Of a DNA stretch of 64,000 nt, positions 7,767-16,400 are shown piece after piece. The notes under the pieces were generated by a model. That model was not told the origin of the DNA. It saw nothing but the letters and a program-made list of their open reading frames with translations, and made no database searches. The stretch lies in the NCBI GenBank assembly GCA_910586505.1, contig CAJUGV010000001.1, forward strand, positions 186,001 through 250,000, given 5' to 3'. Position numbers and translations under genes: made by a program. Position 1 is the stretch's first letter. Each line of letters begins with the position of its first letter. The stretch comes from an uncultured Paraprevotella sp. (GTDB taxonomy: Bacteria > Bacteroidota > Bacteroidia > Bacteroidales > Bacteroidaceae).

Positions 7767-8777
7767 ATGGGAGACAGCATCATTTATAAACTCAACAGCG
7801 GAAAGCCCAACAAGTTTCTCAATTTCCTTTCGGGATTTATCGGAATGTCCATACCGGACTGCCTGTTTCGTCGCCGGCTGCCCCGTGTATTAAAAGAAAT
7901 AGACAAACGGCCCGACAGCCACTACATACGGCAACGCGCGGATTACTATATCAAGACCGACCGGCCATTCTGCATCGACAGCAAAGACACGCTGAAAAAG
8001 TCGCGAAGTTGGTTATACTATACCGGAAAACTCGGTGACTATAAACGTAAAATGTTCCACACGGCCTATTACTTAGACCAGCACGATGTGACCCGATGGT
8101 TTCCAAAAACTTTCAGATGGAACTTCTGCCCGGGCGATGTTTACTTCACCCCGGAATCTCCCACCGTAGTAAAAAGCCGCTTATTGGAGGGAGACAACAG
8201 CAATTCCGTCATATTGAAGTTAGACAAACTGCGGCATTTCATGTTCGTGCACGATGTCAAACCGTTCCGCGAAAAAGAGAACAAGGCCATCTTCCGCGGC
8301 AAGATACGACAGAGCCGCGTACGCACCAAATTTCTGGAAATGTTCTTCAACCATCCGATGTTCGACTGCGGTGTAGTAGGCAAAAACGAAGGCTGTCCTG
8401 AGGAGTGGATGACAGAGAAGAAAACCATCCGCGAACACTTGGACTACAAGTTCATCATGGCGCTTGAAGGCAACGACGTGGCCTCGAACCTGAAATGGGT
8501 CATGTCGTCCAACTCATTGGCCGTCATGACACGCCCCACCTGTGAGACCTGGTTTATGGAAGGCACCCTCCAAGCCGGCTACCATTATGTGGAAGTGAAA
8601 GAGGACTTTTCCGATCTAGAAGAAAAACTGCAATATTACATCGACAATCCCGACAAAGCGGAGGAAATCATCGCACATGCACACGAATACGTAAACCAGT
8701 TCCAAGACAAAGAAAGGGAACAGATGATTTCGTTGATGGTGATGGACAAATATTTCCGGCTTTCGGGACAGAAATAA
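7767..8777 (+). CDS. Family 90 glycosyltransferase (CAP10/LpsA-like)
   Basis: A 336-residue protein resembling the glycosyl transferase family 90 (CAP10) domain found in bacterial LPS-core transferases and fungal capsule enzymes. Diagnostic blocks are AIFRGKIRQSRVRTKF at about residues 173-188, FIMALEGNDVASNLKWVMSS at about 230-249, and the following CETWFMEGTLQAGYHYVEV. There is no membrane segment, so it should act at the inner face of the cytoplasmic membrane. It is the first gene of the operon driven from 7665-7695 and is followed 16 bases later by a GT8 gene. GT90 enzymes transfer glucose, xylose or similar sugars; which one is not readable here. Confidence 0.82.
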   Translation: MGDSIIYKLNSGKPNKFLNFLSGFIGMSIPDCLFRRRLPRVLKEIDKRPDSHYIRQRADYYIKTDRPFCIDSKDTLKKSRSWLYYTGKLGDYKRKMFHTAYYLDQHDVTRWFPKTFRWNFCPGDVYFTPESPTVVKSRLLEGDNSNSVILKLDKLRHFMFVHDVKPFREKENKAIFRGKIRQSRVRTKFLEMFFNHPMFDCGVVGKNEGCPEEWMTEKKTIREHLDYKFIMALEGNDVASNLKWVMSSNSLAVMTRPTCETWFMEGTLQAGYHYVEVKEDFSDLEEKLQYYIDNPDKAEEIIAHAHEYVNQFQDKEREQMISLMVMDKYFRLSGQK

Positions 8778-8793
8778 AAACCGCCCTGACAAG

Positions 8794-9720
8794 ATGATTC
8801 ACATTGCCTGCAATATAGACCACAACTACGTGCGCCACTGTGCCGTCACGCTGGTTTCGTTGTTCGTAAACAACAGGAAAGAAGACATTACCGTACATAT
8901 TATTGCACGTGACTTGTACGATGAGGACAAAAAAGTGCTGGACGAGCTGGCCGGAAAGTACGGCAACACCGTATGCTACTACACCCCGGACGAAAAGATG
9001 ATGGAAGGATTCACCATTCGTGCCACCCATAACCGCCTGTCGTTGGCAGCCTATTACAGGTGTTTCCTGTCTGCCATACTACCCGCGAACGTGGACCGCG
9101 TGCTGTATTTAGACTGCGACATAGTCATCACAGGCCACATCGCCGGCCTATGGCAAACCCCGATGGACGAGAATACGGCCATAGCCGCGATAGAAGACAC
9201 CGGATGCAGGGAAAAACAACGGTACGACATCCTGAAATATCCGGAAAGCGACTCCTACTTCAACTCGGGCGTCATGCTTATCAACCTTGCCTATTGGCGG
9301 CAGCATGATATCGCACAGGCCTGTGTGGACTTTTACCATAAGCATCCCGAACGCATTATCTTCAACGACCAAGACCTGCTTAACTGCGTCTTGCACAACC
9401 ATAAAAAGTTAGTGGATCTGCAATGGAACGTACAAGACGGATTTTACCGCAACGTGCCCGCCTTCTCCGACGAATGGCGCAAAACGCATGCCGACATCTT
9501 GAAGAACCCGGTCATACTGCATTATACCAACCGTAAACCTTGGAATTACGACAGCCAGCACCCGCTGCGACACCTCTACTTCAAATACTGGGATCTGACC
9601 CCGTGGAAAGGACAGCGCCCGTGGTCAAGCCTCACCAACAGGCTCAAACGTTTCTTCCGCCTGCTTCCGTTCCATATCGGGGCAAGAAAGGCTAAATACA
9701 TTCAATTGGAGTCGTTATAA
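8794..9720 (+). CDS. Family 8 glycosyltransferase (LgtC/RfaJ-like)
   Basis: A 308-residue retaining glycosyltransferase of the LPS glucosyl/galactosyltransferase type. It begins IHIACNIDHNYVRH, has VLYLDCDIVI with the metal-binding DCD at about residues 107-109, then SDSYFNSGVMLINL and FNDQDLLNCV, the standard GT8 blocks. HYTNRKPW near the C-terminus matches the conserved H-x-x-G/R-x-x-K-P-W region. The 3' end is basic and aromatic, as in enzymes that dock on membranes. It lies in the run GT90 - GT8 - capsule-type - GT2, and probably adds a hexose to the LOS core. Confidence 0.9.
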   Translation: MIHIACNIDHNYVRHCAVTLVSLFVNNRKEDITVHIIARDLYDEDKKVLDELAGKYGNTVCYYTPDEKMMEGFTIRATHNRLSLAAYYRCFLSAILPANVDRVLYLDCDIVITGHIAGLWQTPMDENTAIAAIEDTGCREKQRYDILKYPESDSYFNSGVMLINLAYWRQHDIAQACVDFYHKHPERIIFNDQDLLNCVLHNHKKLVDLQWNVQDGFYRNVPAFSDEWRKTHADILKNPVILHYTNRKPWNYDSQHPLRHLYFKYWDLTPWKGQRPWSSLTNRLKRFFRLLPFHIGARKAKYIQLESL

Positions 9721-9745
9721 ACCAGTCATAACCGTAAGAAGCACC

Positions 9746-10624
9746 ATGGGTAAAACTAAAACATTTTTCAAGGGTATTGAAAGGTTCTTCGTCAGACGCA
9801 AACAGCAGTTCATCGTACACTATCTGCTCCGCTATGCCGGTGGCAAGGAGCTGATAGAACAGTACACCTGCAATTACCGACAGACGCATGAACCCATCAC
9901 AAGCACATCGCCGATATGGACATGCTGGTGGCAGGGAGAAAGCGTCATGCCGGATATTGTGAAAGCCTGCTACAACGCCATGCGAAAATACTCGGACGGC
10001 CACCCGGTTATCCTCATTACGGAAAAAAACTACAAAGACTACGTGGACCTGCCCGAATATATCATAGAGAAGGTGAAGGAGAAGAAAATTACCCTCACAC
10101 ACCTATCGGACATCTTACGTGTCATGCTGCTGGCACGGCATGGAGGCATATGGATGGACAGCACACTATTGATACCGGCCAAACCCATCAACTCATTTAT
10201 CCATCCGGAGAGAGAGTTTTGGAGTTGCCACCATCATACCCGATACTATAATATCTCACAAGGCGGATGGGTCGGTTTTTTCCAGGCGTGCGGCAAAGGC
10301 AACATGCTGCCGTCGTTCATAGCAGACCTGTTCTTCTCTTACTGGAAAACCCATCATAAACTCGTTGAATACCTGCTGATAGATTACGCCTTTGCCATTG
10401 CCCGCAAATATATTCCGGCTGTTCATGATATGATTGAAAATGTGCCGTACTCTGAAATGGGTCCTTTGGGTAAATGCCTGAACGACGAGTATTCGGACAA
10501 AAAATGGGAAGAGTTCTGCACGCGGTATGATTTCCATAAACTTACGTATAAAATCCCTCTCCGACTAACCACGGCAGAGGGCAAAAAGACATATTACGGC
10601 CATATCCTTGAAACATACTTATAA
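9746..10624 (+). CDS. Capsular polysaccharide synthesis / GT32-type glycosyltransferase
   Basis: A 292-residue protein of the Caps_synth / OCH1-like group. Motifs are IWTCWWQG at about residues 57-64, MPDIVKACYNAM, and SDILRVMLLARHGGIWMDST at about 121-140. In these families the last block holds the acceptor site and the DxD-like metal site (here MDS). No signal peptide or membrane helix is seen. It is the third gene of the plus-strand operon, 25 bases after the GT8 gene. Predicted role: a sugar transfer step in surface glycan assembly, probably from a nucleotide hexose. The exact linkage is unknown. Confidence 0.8.
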   Translation: MGKTKTFFKGIERFFVRRKQQFIVHYLLRYAGGKELIEQYTCNYRQTHEPITSTSPIWTCWWQGESVMPDIVKACYNAMRKYSDGHPVILITEKNYKDYVDLPEYIIEKVKEKKITLTHLSDILRVMLLARHGGIWMDSTLLIPAKPINSFIHPEREFWSCHHHTRYYNISQGGWVGFFQACGKGNMLPSFIADLFFSYWKTHHKLVEYLLIDYAFAIARKYIPAVHDMIENVPYSEMGPLGKCLNDEYSDKKWEEFCTRYDFHKLTYKIPLRLTTAEGKKTYYGHILETYL

Positions 10625-10638
10625 AAACCTAACCGAAT

Positions 10639-11559
10639 ATGAAAGTTAACTGCGTAGTAGTCACATATAACCGTCTACCCCTGCTCAAAGAGTGCCTGGC
10701 GGCTTTAGAGCAACAAACCTATCCGATTCACCGTATCGTCGTAATAGACAACTGCTCTACGGATGAAACGGAAGAGTTTTTAAAGGCATTTTCCACCCGC
10801 CCCCAATACAGAATCATCCGTACCGAAAAGAATCTCGGAGGAGCCGGCGGCTTCTCGTTGGGTATAAAAGAGGCTGTAGGGAGTGCGGACTACACATGGA
10901 TCATGGACGATGACACCATACCTGCCCCCTCTGCCTTAGAAGCGCTTATGACAGTGGCTACTACATCCGACCGCATCGGATACGTATGCAGTAAAGTTTT
11001 ATGGACAGACAACAAGCCTCATCCGCGCAACGCTCCGGGAGGTATGGAAAAGGTGAAAAACTGCGAACCTATCAGAAAAGACGGCGTCACTGCACAACGC
11101 TGCGAGGTGTGCACTTTTGTCTCTGTATTAATAAGCAACAAAGCCATTTACAAAGTCGGCCTGCCGATCAAAGAGTTCTTCATTTGGTTCGACGATATCG
11201 AATATTCCTTAAGAATCACAAGGGCGGGATTTAAAAACTATTATGCGGAACAAAGCATAGTAGTACATAAAACACCGGATATATTTAACCCGACCATAGA
11301 ACAAGCTCCTCCAAGCATGGCCAAGCGCTTTTATTACCAAACCCGCAACACCTGTTATTTCAAACATAAGGAACATCCTAACAGATTTATATTCCGCCTG
11401 ATTGTATGGAACAAACTACGTATATTGAAACATAGAATCAGACGCAGAAAAGACGGGCATTATCAGGAGTTTATCGATGCCGTAACCCAAGGATGCCGCG
11501 ACGGACTGACTTTCTTTCCGGAAATAGAATATTTACCCGAGCCTTCATCCAATCCGTAA
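10639..11559 (+). CDS. Family 2 glycosyltransferase, galactofuranosyl/rhamnosyltransferase type
   Basis: A 306-residue GT2 enzyme. It starts VNCVVVTYNRLPLLKECL, has NLGGAGGF at about residues 65-72 and WIMDDDTIP with MDDD at about 89-92, and later FIWFDDIEYSLR. The NxGGAGGF plus MDDD plus W-x-DD-x-E pattern is typical of the GlfT-like / rhamnosyltransferase subgroup. With glf encoded nearby at 14226-15332, transfer of galactofuranose is a reasonable inference. It ends the plus-strand operon and is followed directly by a decayed GT2 copy. Confidence 0.85.
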   Translation: MKVNCVVVTYNRLPLLKECLAALEQQTYPIHRIVVIDNCSTDETEEFLKAFSTRPQYRIIRTEKNLGGAGGFSLGIKEAVGSADYTWIMDDDTIPAPSALEALMTVATTSDRIGYVCSKVLWTDNKPHPRNAPGGMEKVKNCEPIRKDGVTAQRCEVCTFVSVLISNKAIYKVGLPIKEFFIWFDDIEYSLRITRAGFKNYYAEQSIVVHKTPDIFNPTIEQAPPSMAKRFYYQTRNTCYFKHKEHPNRFIFRLIVWNKLRILKHRIRRRKDGHYQEFIDAVTQGCRDGLTFFPEIEYLPEPSSNP

Positions 11560-11565
11560 ACTTAT

Positions 11566-11814
11566 ATGATACAACAAAAGTAGTAGCAACTCTTCACATT
11601 GGTGATTCCGACATACAACACGGGAAACTACATCCCTAAATGCCTGGAATCCGTAAAGGCTCCTGAGACCCTTCCCACAATGGAAGTAAGGACGTTCTTT
11701 GCAAAATCATGAATGCTTTTCAGAGAAGAAGACTTGGCACCATTCATGTCATTTACAAAATGAACGGACATTGTGGCTCTTGTATCCACACCAGACTACA
11801 AAGAGATCTTATAG
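11566..11814 (+). pseudogene. Decayed family 2 glycosyltransferase
   Basis: One reading frame starting at ATG 11566 reads MIQQK, two stops (11581, 11584), then TLVIPTYNTGNYIPKCLESV, an unmistakable GT2 N-terminus. It continues to a stop at 11710, then reads MLFREEDLAPFMSF to a stop at 11761, and TDIVALVSTPDYKEIL to a TAG at 11812. The frame is kept throughout but is broken by four stops, and the middle of a GT2 is missing. It is therefore a dead gene at the end of the plus-strand operon, seven bases after the intact GT2 gene and meeting the convergent minus-strand operon. Confidence 0.7.
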
Positions 11815-12708
11815 ACGGCCTAGTTTCTCTCTCACTCCATCAAGGTAAGCCTGCCAAAACTTGGAAATGTCGCCCCACCTATAGGCCGGCGAAAAAGGAG
11901 CTGTGAATAGAGCGATAAAAATATAACCGATAACGGTATTGAATCCACGCAAGTAGCGTACAGCCGCGTTCTTACCGTAATGATGATTCAAGTACGCCGA
12001 ATTACGTATTTGATAAAAGCGCTTCCATTTCTTTTTCAAACTACGCTCGCCCCAACTGTCGTCCGAGAAAAACTTCTCTTTGTCCATCAGGGCTTCCGGC
12101 ACATACAGAATCTTATAACCGGCGGAAAGTACACGAAGACAATAATCGGTGTCATCGCAAAAAATAAACAAGTCTTTATTAGGAAGCCCCACCCGCTCCA
12201 CGACGTCTCTACGGACAAATAATCCTTCAAAAGCCGTTCCGGCAATCTCGACAGGCGCATCTACCTGCATCTTTGACAATCTGCCGACATACATGGACGA
12301 GAACGGACGGGTCAGATTGAAAGAAAGAAAATCATTGGTATAGATTTGTCCTGCCAACAAACGCCGGGGCGCCAAAACACCGACATCAGGATGCTTCGTA
12401 TGCTTCAACAAATGCTCTAAGCAATCGGGACGCGGAAACACGTCGTCATCCATACACCATATCCAATCGGGCTTTAAGCGAAGCGCATTCTCCATACCAG
12501 TATAAAAGCCACCGGCTCCTCCCACATTAGACTGGTGGATGACTTTTATACCGTACTGAACGTCCAACCATTGCTGCGTACCGTCCGTACTGCCATTATT
12601 TACCACTATGATTTCCGAGGGCGCTACGCTTTGTCCTTTCAGACAAGCTACATTACGCTTCAACAAATCCAGACGATTATATGTAACTACGACCGCTACG
12701 ACATCCAT
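11809..12708 (-). CDS. Family 2 glycosyltransferase, galactofuranosyltransferase type
   Basis: A 299-residue GT2 enzyme of the same subgroup as the one at 10639. The N-terminus is VAVVVTYNRLDLLKRNV, with IIVVNNGSTDGT, NVGGAGGFYTGM at about residues 61-72, WCMDDDVFPRPD with the metal site at about 86-89, and FIFCDDTDYCLR. The C-terminal part (YQIRNSAYLNHH) matches the conserved acceptor region of this group. It is the last gene of the minus-strand operon acyltransferase - glf - GT2 - kinase - GT2, so its donor is plausibly the UDP-galactofuranose made by Glf. Its 3' end overlaps the GT2 pseudogene. Confidence 0.86.
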   Translation of the reverse strand: MDVVAVVVTYNRLDLLKRNVACLKGQSVAPSEIIVVNNGSTDGTQQWLDVQYGIKVIHQSNVGGAGGFYTGMENALRLKPDWIWCMDDDVFPRPDCLEHLLKHTKHPDVGVLAPRRLLAGQIYTNDFLSFNLTRPFSSMYVGRLSKMQVDAPVEIAGTAFEGLFVRRDVVERVGLPNKDLFIFCDDTDYCLRVLSAGYKILYVPEALMDKEKFFSDDSWGERSLKKKWKRFYQIRNSAYLNHHYGKNAAVRYLRGFNTVIGYIFIALFTAPFSPAYRWGDISKFWQAYLDGVREKLGRL

Positions 12709-12724
12709 GATATTACTCCTTTAA

Positions 12725-13489
12725 TTAATACAAATCGTCTATCTTTCCGGGTTGGACACTCCGGAAGGCTTGCATCATCCGGAAGCACTCTCCTTCATCA
12801 AATCCCCGGGCTGCCGCATACTCTTCGGCCAAGAGCTTGTGCATGTGCGGGGTGGCAGGAAGACGCTCGAGATTCTTGCATCCACGCTTCATATCTATAG
12901 GACCGATGTACATCCTATTCAAATCCACGATCTCTATCTTGATGCCTTCTTCCGTTTTCTGAAACAGAATATTGCCCCGTCCGTAATCTTTGTGTGCATA
13001 TCCATGCTCGTGCAAAACGGCTGTGACCCGGCCTATCTCACGAACGACTTCATCTGCGTAATCAAAATGCTGATAGAACAAGTCGTTATATACATAAGGA
13101 CAAGTAGACGCTAAGGTTACATAATAACTCCTATCGAAGAGCAGCCCCCTCCGAACGTTCAGGTATCCTACCGGTGCAGGCGTACCCACCCCTATTTCCT
13201 GATACAGGATAGCATGGTCATAAGAACGCTTGGCCTTGGAAGGACGAAATATGCCATAGACGAAACGATTGATAAGATTAGGACGATGAAAGGACTTCAC
13301 CACTAAGTCATAGCCTTTATACTCCATTCTTCTAAGTTCATTACGCCCTTTATAAACCAGCGTACCTTCACCGGCTGCGAAACGCTCCGGAACGGTTTCC
13401 ACAAAGTCTCTCACAGCATGGTATTCCGGTCTAAGAATCAACGTACGGGAAGCAAATAACTTATTTAGAATTCGTCTCACTGCTTTCAT
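12725..13489 (-). CDS. Lipopolysaccharide core / Kdo kinase-like protein (WaaP family)
   Basis: A 254-residue protein with the small protein-kinase-like fold of the WaaP/KdkA family. LVVKSF at about residues 62-67 supplies the ATP-binding lysine, HGYAHKDYGRGNILF at about 162-176 is the catalytic loop, and EIVDLNRM at about 186-193 is the metal-binding DFG-like motif. Such enzymes phosphorylate heptose or Kdo in the LPS core. Bacteroides lipid A-core is known to carry a phosphorylated Kdo, so a Kdo kinase role is a fair inference. It lies 16 bases upstream of one GT2 gene and five bases downstream of another in a tight operon. Confidence 0.8.
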   Translation of the reverse strand: MKAVRRILNKLFASRTLILRPEYHAVRDFVETVPERFAAGEGTLVYKGRNELRRMEYKGYDLVVKSFHRPNLINRFVYGIFRPSKAKRSYDHAILYQEIGVGTPAPVGYLNVRRGLLFDRSYYVTLASTCPYVYNDLFYQHFDYADEVVREIGRVTAVLHEHGYAHKDYGRGNILFQKTEEGIKIEIVDLNRMYIGPIDMKRGCKNLERLPATPHMHKLLAEEYAAARGFDEGECFRMMQAFRSVQPGKIDDLY

Positions 13490-13494
13490 TTATC

Positions 13495-14211
13495 TCAGAT
13501 TTTATCCAACCCCTTGGTATATTTCAGCCAATAATACTTCAACGGATTCTTATACTTCAGTTGCTTCCACGGACGGCTTCCGTGCGGACGATGCAAAACC
13601 GGGAAGATGGTAAACAGATAGTTTCGGAATCCTCTTTTCAGTGCCTCATGCGAAATGGTCACGTCGTACCAATTCCTTGTCGGATCTAATTGCGTAAAAT
13701 CATACTGAGAAAGGAATTGCGGCGTAAGCAACGAACAACAGAAACTGCAATGCTTCTTCTCTGGAAATATCTGATTTTCGCGCCCCCTGGCATGGAGATA
13801 AGGATAGTTGATTACTCCCGCCTCATCGGTGGTGACAGCTGCTGCAATAGCGCAATCCGGACGCAACTTAGCCTCCTCATACAAACCTTGCAGGGTATTC
13901 TTTTTCACCACCACATCGGATTCCACTATGAGTAATCCGGCACCGGCAGCCAATGCCTCACGCTGCGCTGTCTGCAGAACCAACAGATAATTAGGCGAAG
14001 GATGATCTGTCATATCCGACAAATTCACCAATCTGAACCCTAATTCCCGGGAAGCCTGTTCCAGACGCGCCGTATTCTCCGGTGTACTGAAATCATTGTA
14101 AACCGTATAGATATTAGGGACTTTTATCTCGGAAGATAAAACCGCCTTTACCGTTTCCAAAGTAAAATCTATAGAATCTTTTACCGGTGTGATGATATGC
14201 AATCTTTCCAT
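13495..14211 (-). CDS. Family 2-like glycosyltransferase
   Basis: A 238-residue compact GT-A type protein. It begins LHIITPVKDSIDFTLETVKA, with YTVYNDFSTPENT in the position of the usual VDDGSTD. LLIVESDVVVK at about residues 94-103 places ESD where the DxD metal motif normally sits. The C-terminal half has basic and aromatic residues (HRPHGSRPWKQLKYKNP) that fit a membrane-near acceptor. It is shorter than a normal GT2 and has no membrane helix. It lies between glf and the WaaP-like kinase, so a LOS-core role is likely, but donor and acceptor are unknown. Confidence 0.75.
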   Translation of the reverse strand: MERLHIITPVKDSIDFTLETVKAVLSSEIKVPNIYTVYNDFSTPENTARLEQASRELGFRLVNLSDMTDHPSPNYLLVLQTAQREALAAGAGLLIVESDVVVKKNTLQGLYEEAKLRPDCAIAAAVTTDEAGVINYPYLHARGRENQIFPEKKHCSFCCSLLTPQFLSQYDFTQLDPTRNWYDVTISHEALKRGFRNYLFTIFPVLHRPHGSRPWKQLKYKNPLKYYWLKYTKGLDKI

Positions 14212-14225
14212 ATTAGTATCTCGTT

Positions 14226-15332
14226 CTACCGAAGTTGTTGTTCCGCCAGCTCCAATGCGGCCGCTACGGTATCATCCATATCCGCATAGGTATATTGTGC
14301 AAGGCGTCCGCCGAACAACACATTGCTCCGTTGTGCGGCAAGTTTGCTATAATCATTAAAAATAGTTGCATTGCGAGAATCATTTACCGGATAATAAGGC
14401 TCTTTTCCAATCGCAAACGAATCGGGATACTCATAAGTCACCACGGTATTAGGCTGCGTACCATACTCAAAATGTTTATGCTCAATCACTCTGGTATAAG
14501 GCACATCACCTGACGTATAGTTCACCACAGCATTCCCTTGGAAATCATCTATCTCTAAGGTCTTATGCTCGAAACGCAAACTTCGGTACTCCAAATAGCC
14601 GCACCGAAAATCAAAGAACTCATCTATACATCCGGTAAACAATATCTTATCGGCAATAGCATCCCATCGCTCCCGCTCTTCAAAATAGTTTGTGTTCAAA
14701 CGGACTTCTATGCCATCCAGCAACGCATTGATCAATACGTTATACCCTCCCTCAGGAATCCCTTGGTAGGCATCGTTAAAATAATTATTGTCAAAAGTAA
14801 ACCGGAACGGCACACGGTTAATGATGAAAGCCGGGAGATCGGTAGCTTTTCTTCCCCATTGTTTCTCCGTATATCCTTTTATCAAACGTGTATATATGTC
14901 CTCGCCACACAATTTAAGTGCTTGTTCTTCCAAATTGGCAGGCTCAGTTATATTGTCATAAGCCCGTCGCTGCTCAGCAATCTTGGCTTTTGCCTCAAGC
15001 GGCGTTCTTACTCCCCACAACTGGTAGAATGTATTCATATTGAAAGGAAGGTTATACAACTTTCCGTCATAATATGCCAACGGGGAATTTGTATAACGAT
15101 TGAACTCTGCCAAACGGGTTACGTACTCCCAAACTTTTTTATTGTCCGTATGAAAAATGTGAGCACCATACTTATGCACTCGTATACCCTCTACGTCTTC
15201 GCAATATATATTACCGCCGGTATGAGCACGCTTATCGATTACCAAACAACGCTTGCCCGCCAATTTTGCTTCATATGCAAACACAGCTCCAAATAAACCG
15301 GAACCCACTATTAAATAGTCATACTTTTCCAT
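14226..15332 (-). CDS. glf: UDP-galactopyranose mutase
   Basis: A 368-residue flavoenzyme that interconverts UDP-galactopyranose and UDP-galactofuranose, the donor for galactofuranose in surface glycans. The FAD-binding start DYLIVGSGLFGAVFAYEA, then VIDKRAHTGGNIYCED, VHKYGAHIFHT, and GYTEKQWGRKATDLP are all hallmarks of Glf. Length and order fit the bacterial family. The ATG at 15332 gives the usual MEKYDYLIVG beginning; a GTG nine bases earlier is also possible. It follows the acyltransferase gene by about a dozen bases and precedes a GT2-like gene. The two NxGGAGGF-type GT2 enzymes in this locus are candidate users of its product. Confidence 0.96.
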   Translation of the reverse strand: MEKYDYLIVGSGLFGAVFAYEAKLAGKRCLVIDKRAHTGGNIYCEDVEGIRVHKYGAHIFHTDNKKVWEYVTRLAEFNRYTNSPLAYYDGKLYNLPFNMNTFYQLWGVRTPLEAKAKIAEQRRAYDNITEPANLEEQALKLCGEDIYTRLIKGYTEKQWGRKATDLPAFIINRVPFRFTFDNNYFNDAYQGIPEGGYNVLINALLDGIEVRLNTNYFEERERWDAIADKILFTGCIDEFFDFRCGYLEYRSLRFEHKTLEIDDFQGNAVVNYTSGDVPYTRVIEHKHFEYGTQPNTVVTYEYPDSFAIGKEPYYPVNDSRNATIFNDYSKLAAQRSNVLFGGRLAQYTYADMDDTVAAALELAEQQLR

Positions 15333-15343
15333 ACGTAACACTT

Positions 15344-16276
15344 TTATAACCCTTTCTGCTGACGTTTAAGCCACTCTTCTTTGGTACGTTTCCACCTTTT
15401 ATGTGTCCACAGCCAATATTGCGGAGCTTCCTGGATCATCCGTTCCAATTGTTTCATAAAGATGAATGTCATATCATATTCTGTAAGACTCACCTCCGAA
15501 GTCTCCAATTTCCTGAGAACACACTCGTAATAACCTCTGCGAGGACGTGTAAACTCAGCAAAAAAATAAACCGCACCAACCTGACGACCTATCTGTTCAG
15601 CACCCGTAAAGACAGCTGTCTCACGATGAAGAAACGGAACAAAGAAATGCATACTATTCCATTTAGGCAATTGATCGGAAATAAAACCAAGAATCGTAGG
15701 ACGCTTTTCTTTCTTTAACTCAATCACACGCCTAAGCGTTTGCTTCATAGGTATACACTCTCCGCCAAACTGATTCCTCAATTTCAAGAAAAAACGATCT
15801 ACAGCTTTATTATATAAAGGATGATAAATTTGTGCACAGTGAATAGAAGGAGAAATCGTGTATGGCAACGATGCGGCCCATTCCCAATTGCAATAATGTC
15901 CTAGATACAAAAAGACAAAATTATGTCCCTCCTCACTAACGGCCCGTTCTAACAAATCAACCCCATGAAATATCATCCTTTTTTTCATTTCCTTTTTTGA
16001 AATAGAGATCAATTTCAACGTCTCCACAAAATAATCGCAGAAGAAATGGTAAAACTTCTTTTCTATTCCGATAATTTCTGCTAGAGATTTTTCCGGGAAT
16101 GATTTCAACAGATTATCTCTTACCACATCACGCCTATACTTGGCGATATAATAGACCACCCAATAAATACTGTCTGACAAAAGATATAAAATGCAAAAGG
16201 GAAGCAAAGATAGCAAATAGCCCAAGCCAAATACCATATAATACACCAAGCTATCTCGTTTATCTTGTTTCTCCAT
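15344..16276 (-). CDS. Lipid A late acyltransferase (LpxL/HtrB family)
   Basis: A 310-residue inner-membrane protein that should add a secondary acyl chain to lipid A. An N-terminal hydrophobic segment (about 12-45) anchors it. YLGHYCNWEWAASLPY at about residues 124-139 contains the catalytic HX4E (H127, E132), followed by HPLYNKAVDRFFLKLRNQFG and the conserved block ISDQLP. These are typical of the LpxL/LpxM/MsbB family. It is the first gene of the minus-strand operon that also holds glf, three glycan genes and a WaaP-like kinase, so lipid A and core synthesis are linked here. Which acyl position it fills is not deducible. Confidence 0.87.
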   Translation of the reverse strand: MEKQDKRDSLVYYMVFGLGYLLSLLPFCILYLLSDSIYWVVYYIAKYRRDVVRDNLLKSFPEKSLAEIIGIEKKFYHFFCDYFVETLKLISISKKEMKKRMIFHGVDLLERAVSEEGHNFVFLYLGHYCNWEWAASLPYTISPSIHCAQIYHPLYNKAVDRFFLKLRNQFGGECIPMKQTLRRVIELKKEKRPTILGFISDQLPKWNSMHFFVPFLHRETAVFTGAEQIGRQVGAVYFFAEFTRPRRGYYECVLRKLETSEVSLTEYDMTFIFMKQLERMIQEAPQYWLWTHKRWKRTKEEWLKRQQKGL

Positions 16277-16335
16277 ACAAATTCCGCAAAAACTTTAACG
16301 GCATAATAAAGACGCCTATTTTTAATAGAATATTG

Positions 16336-16343
16336 CAAAGCTA
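16336..16343 (-). promoter_or_regulatory. -7 element of the acyltransferase-glf operon promoter
   Basis: TAGCTTTG on the minus strand matches TAnnTTTG and would start transcription near 16329, about 53 bases before the ATG at 16276. An ATTG 20 bases upstream is a fair -33 element. Confidence 0.5.
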
Positions 16344-16388
16344 AACAAACTTTTTTGAATCGGCAATAATTCTATAATAAAAACTCAT

Positions 16389-16396
16389 TAACTTTG
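16389..16396 (+). promoter_or_regulatory. -7 element immediately before pdxB
   Basis: TAACTTTG matches the Bacteroidetes -7 consensus and ends only four bases before the pdxB ATG at 16401. If used, the mRNA would be leaderless or nearly so. The -33 region is weak. Confidence 0.45.
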
Positions 16397-16400
16397 CAAC

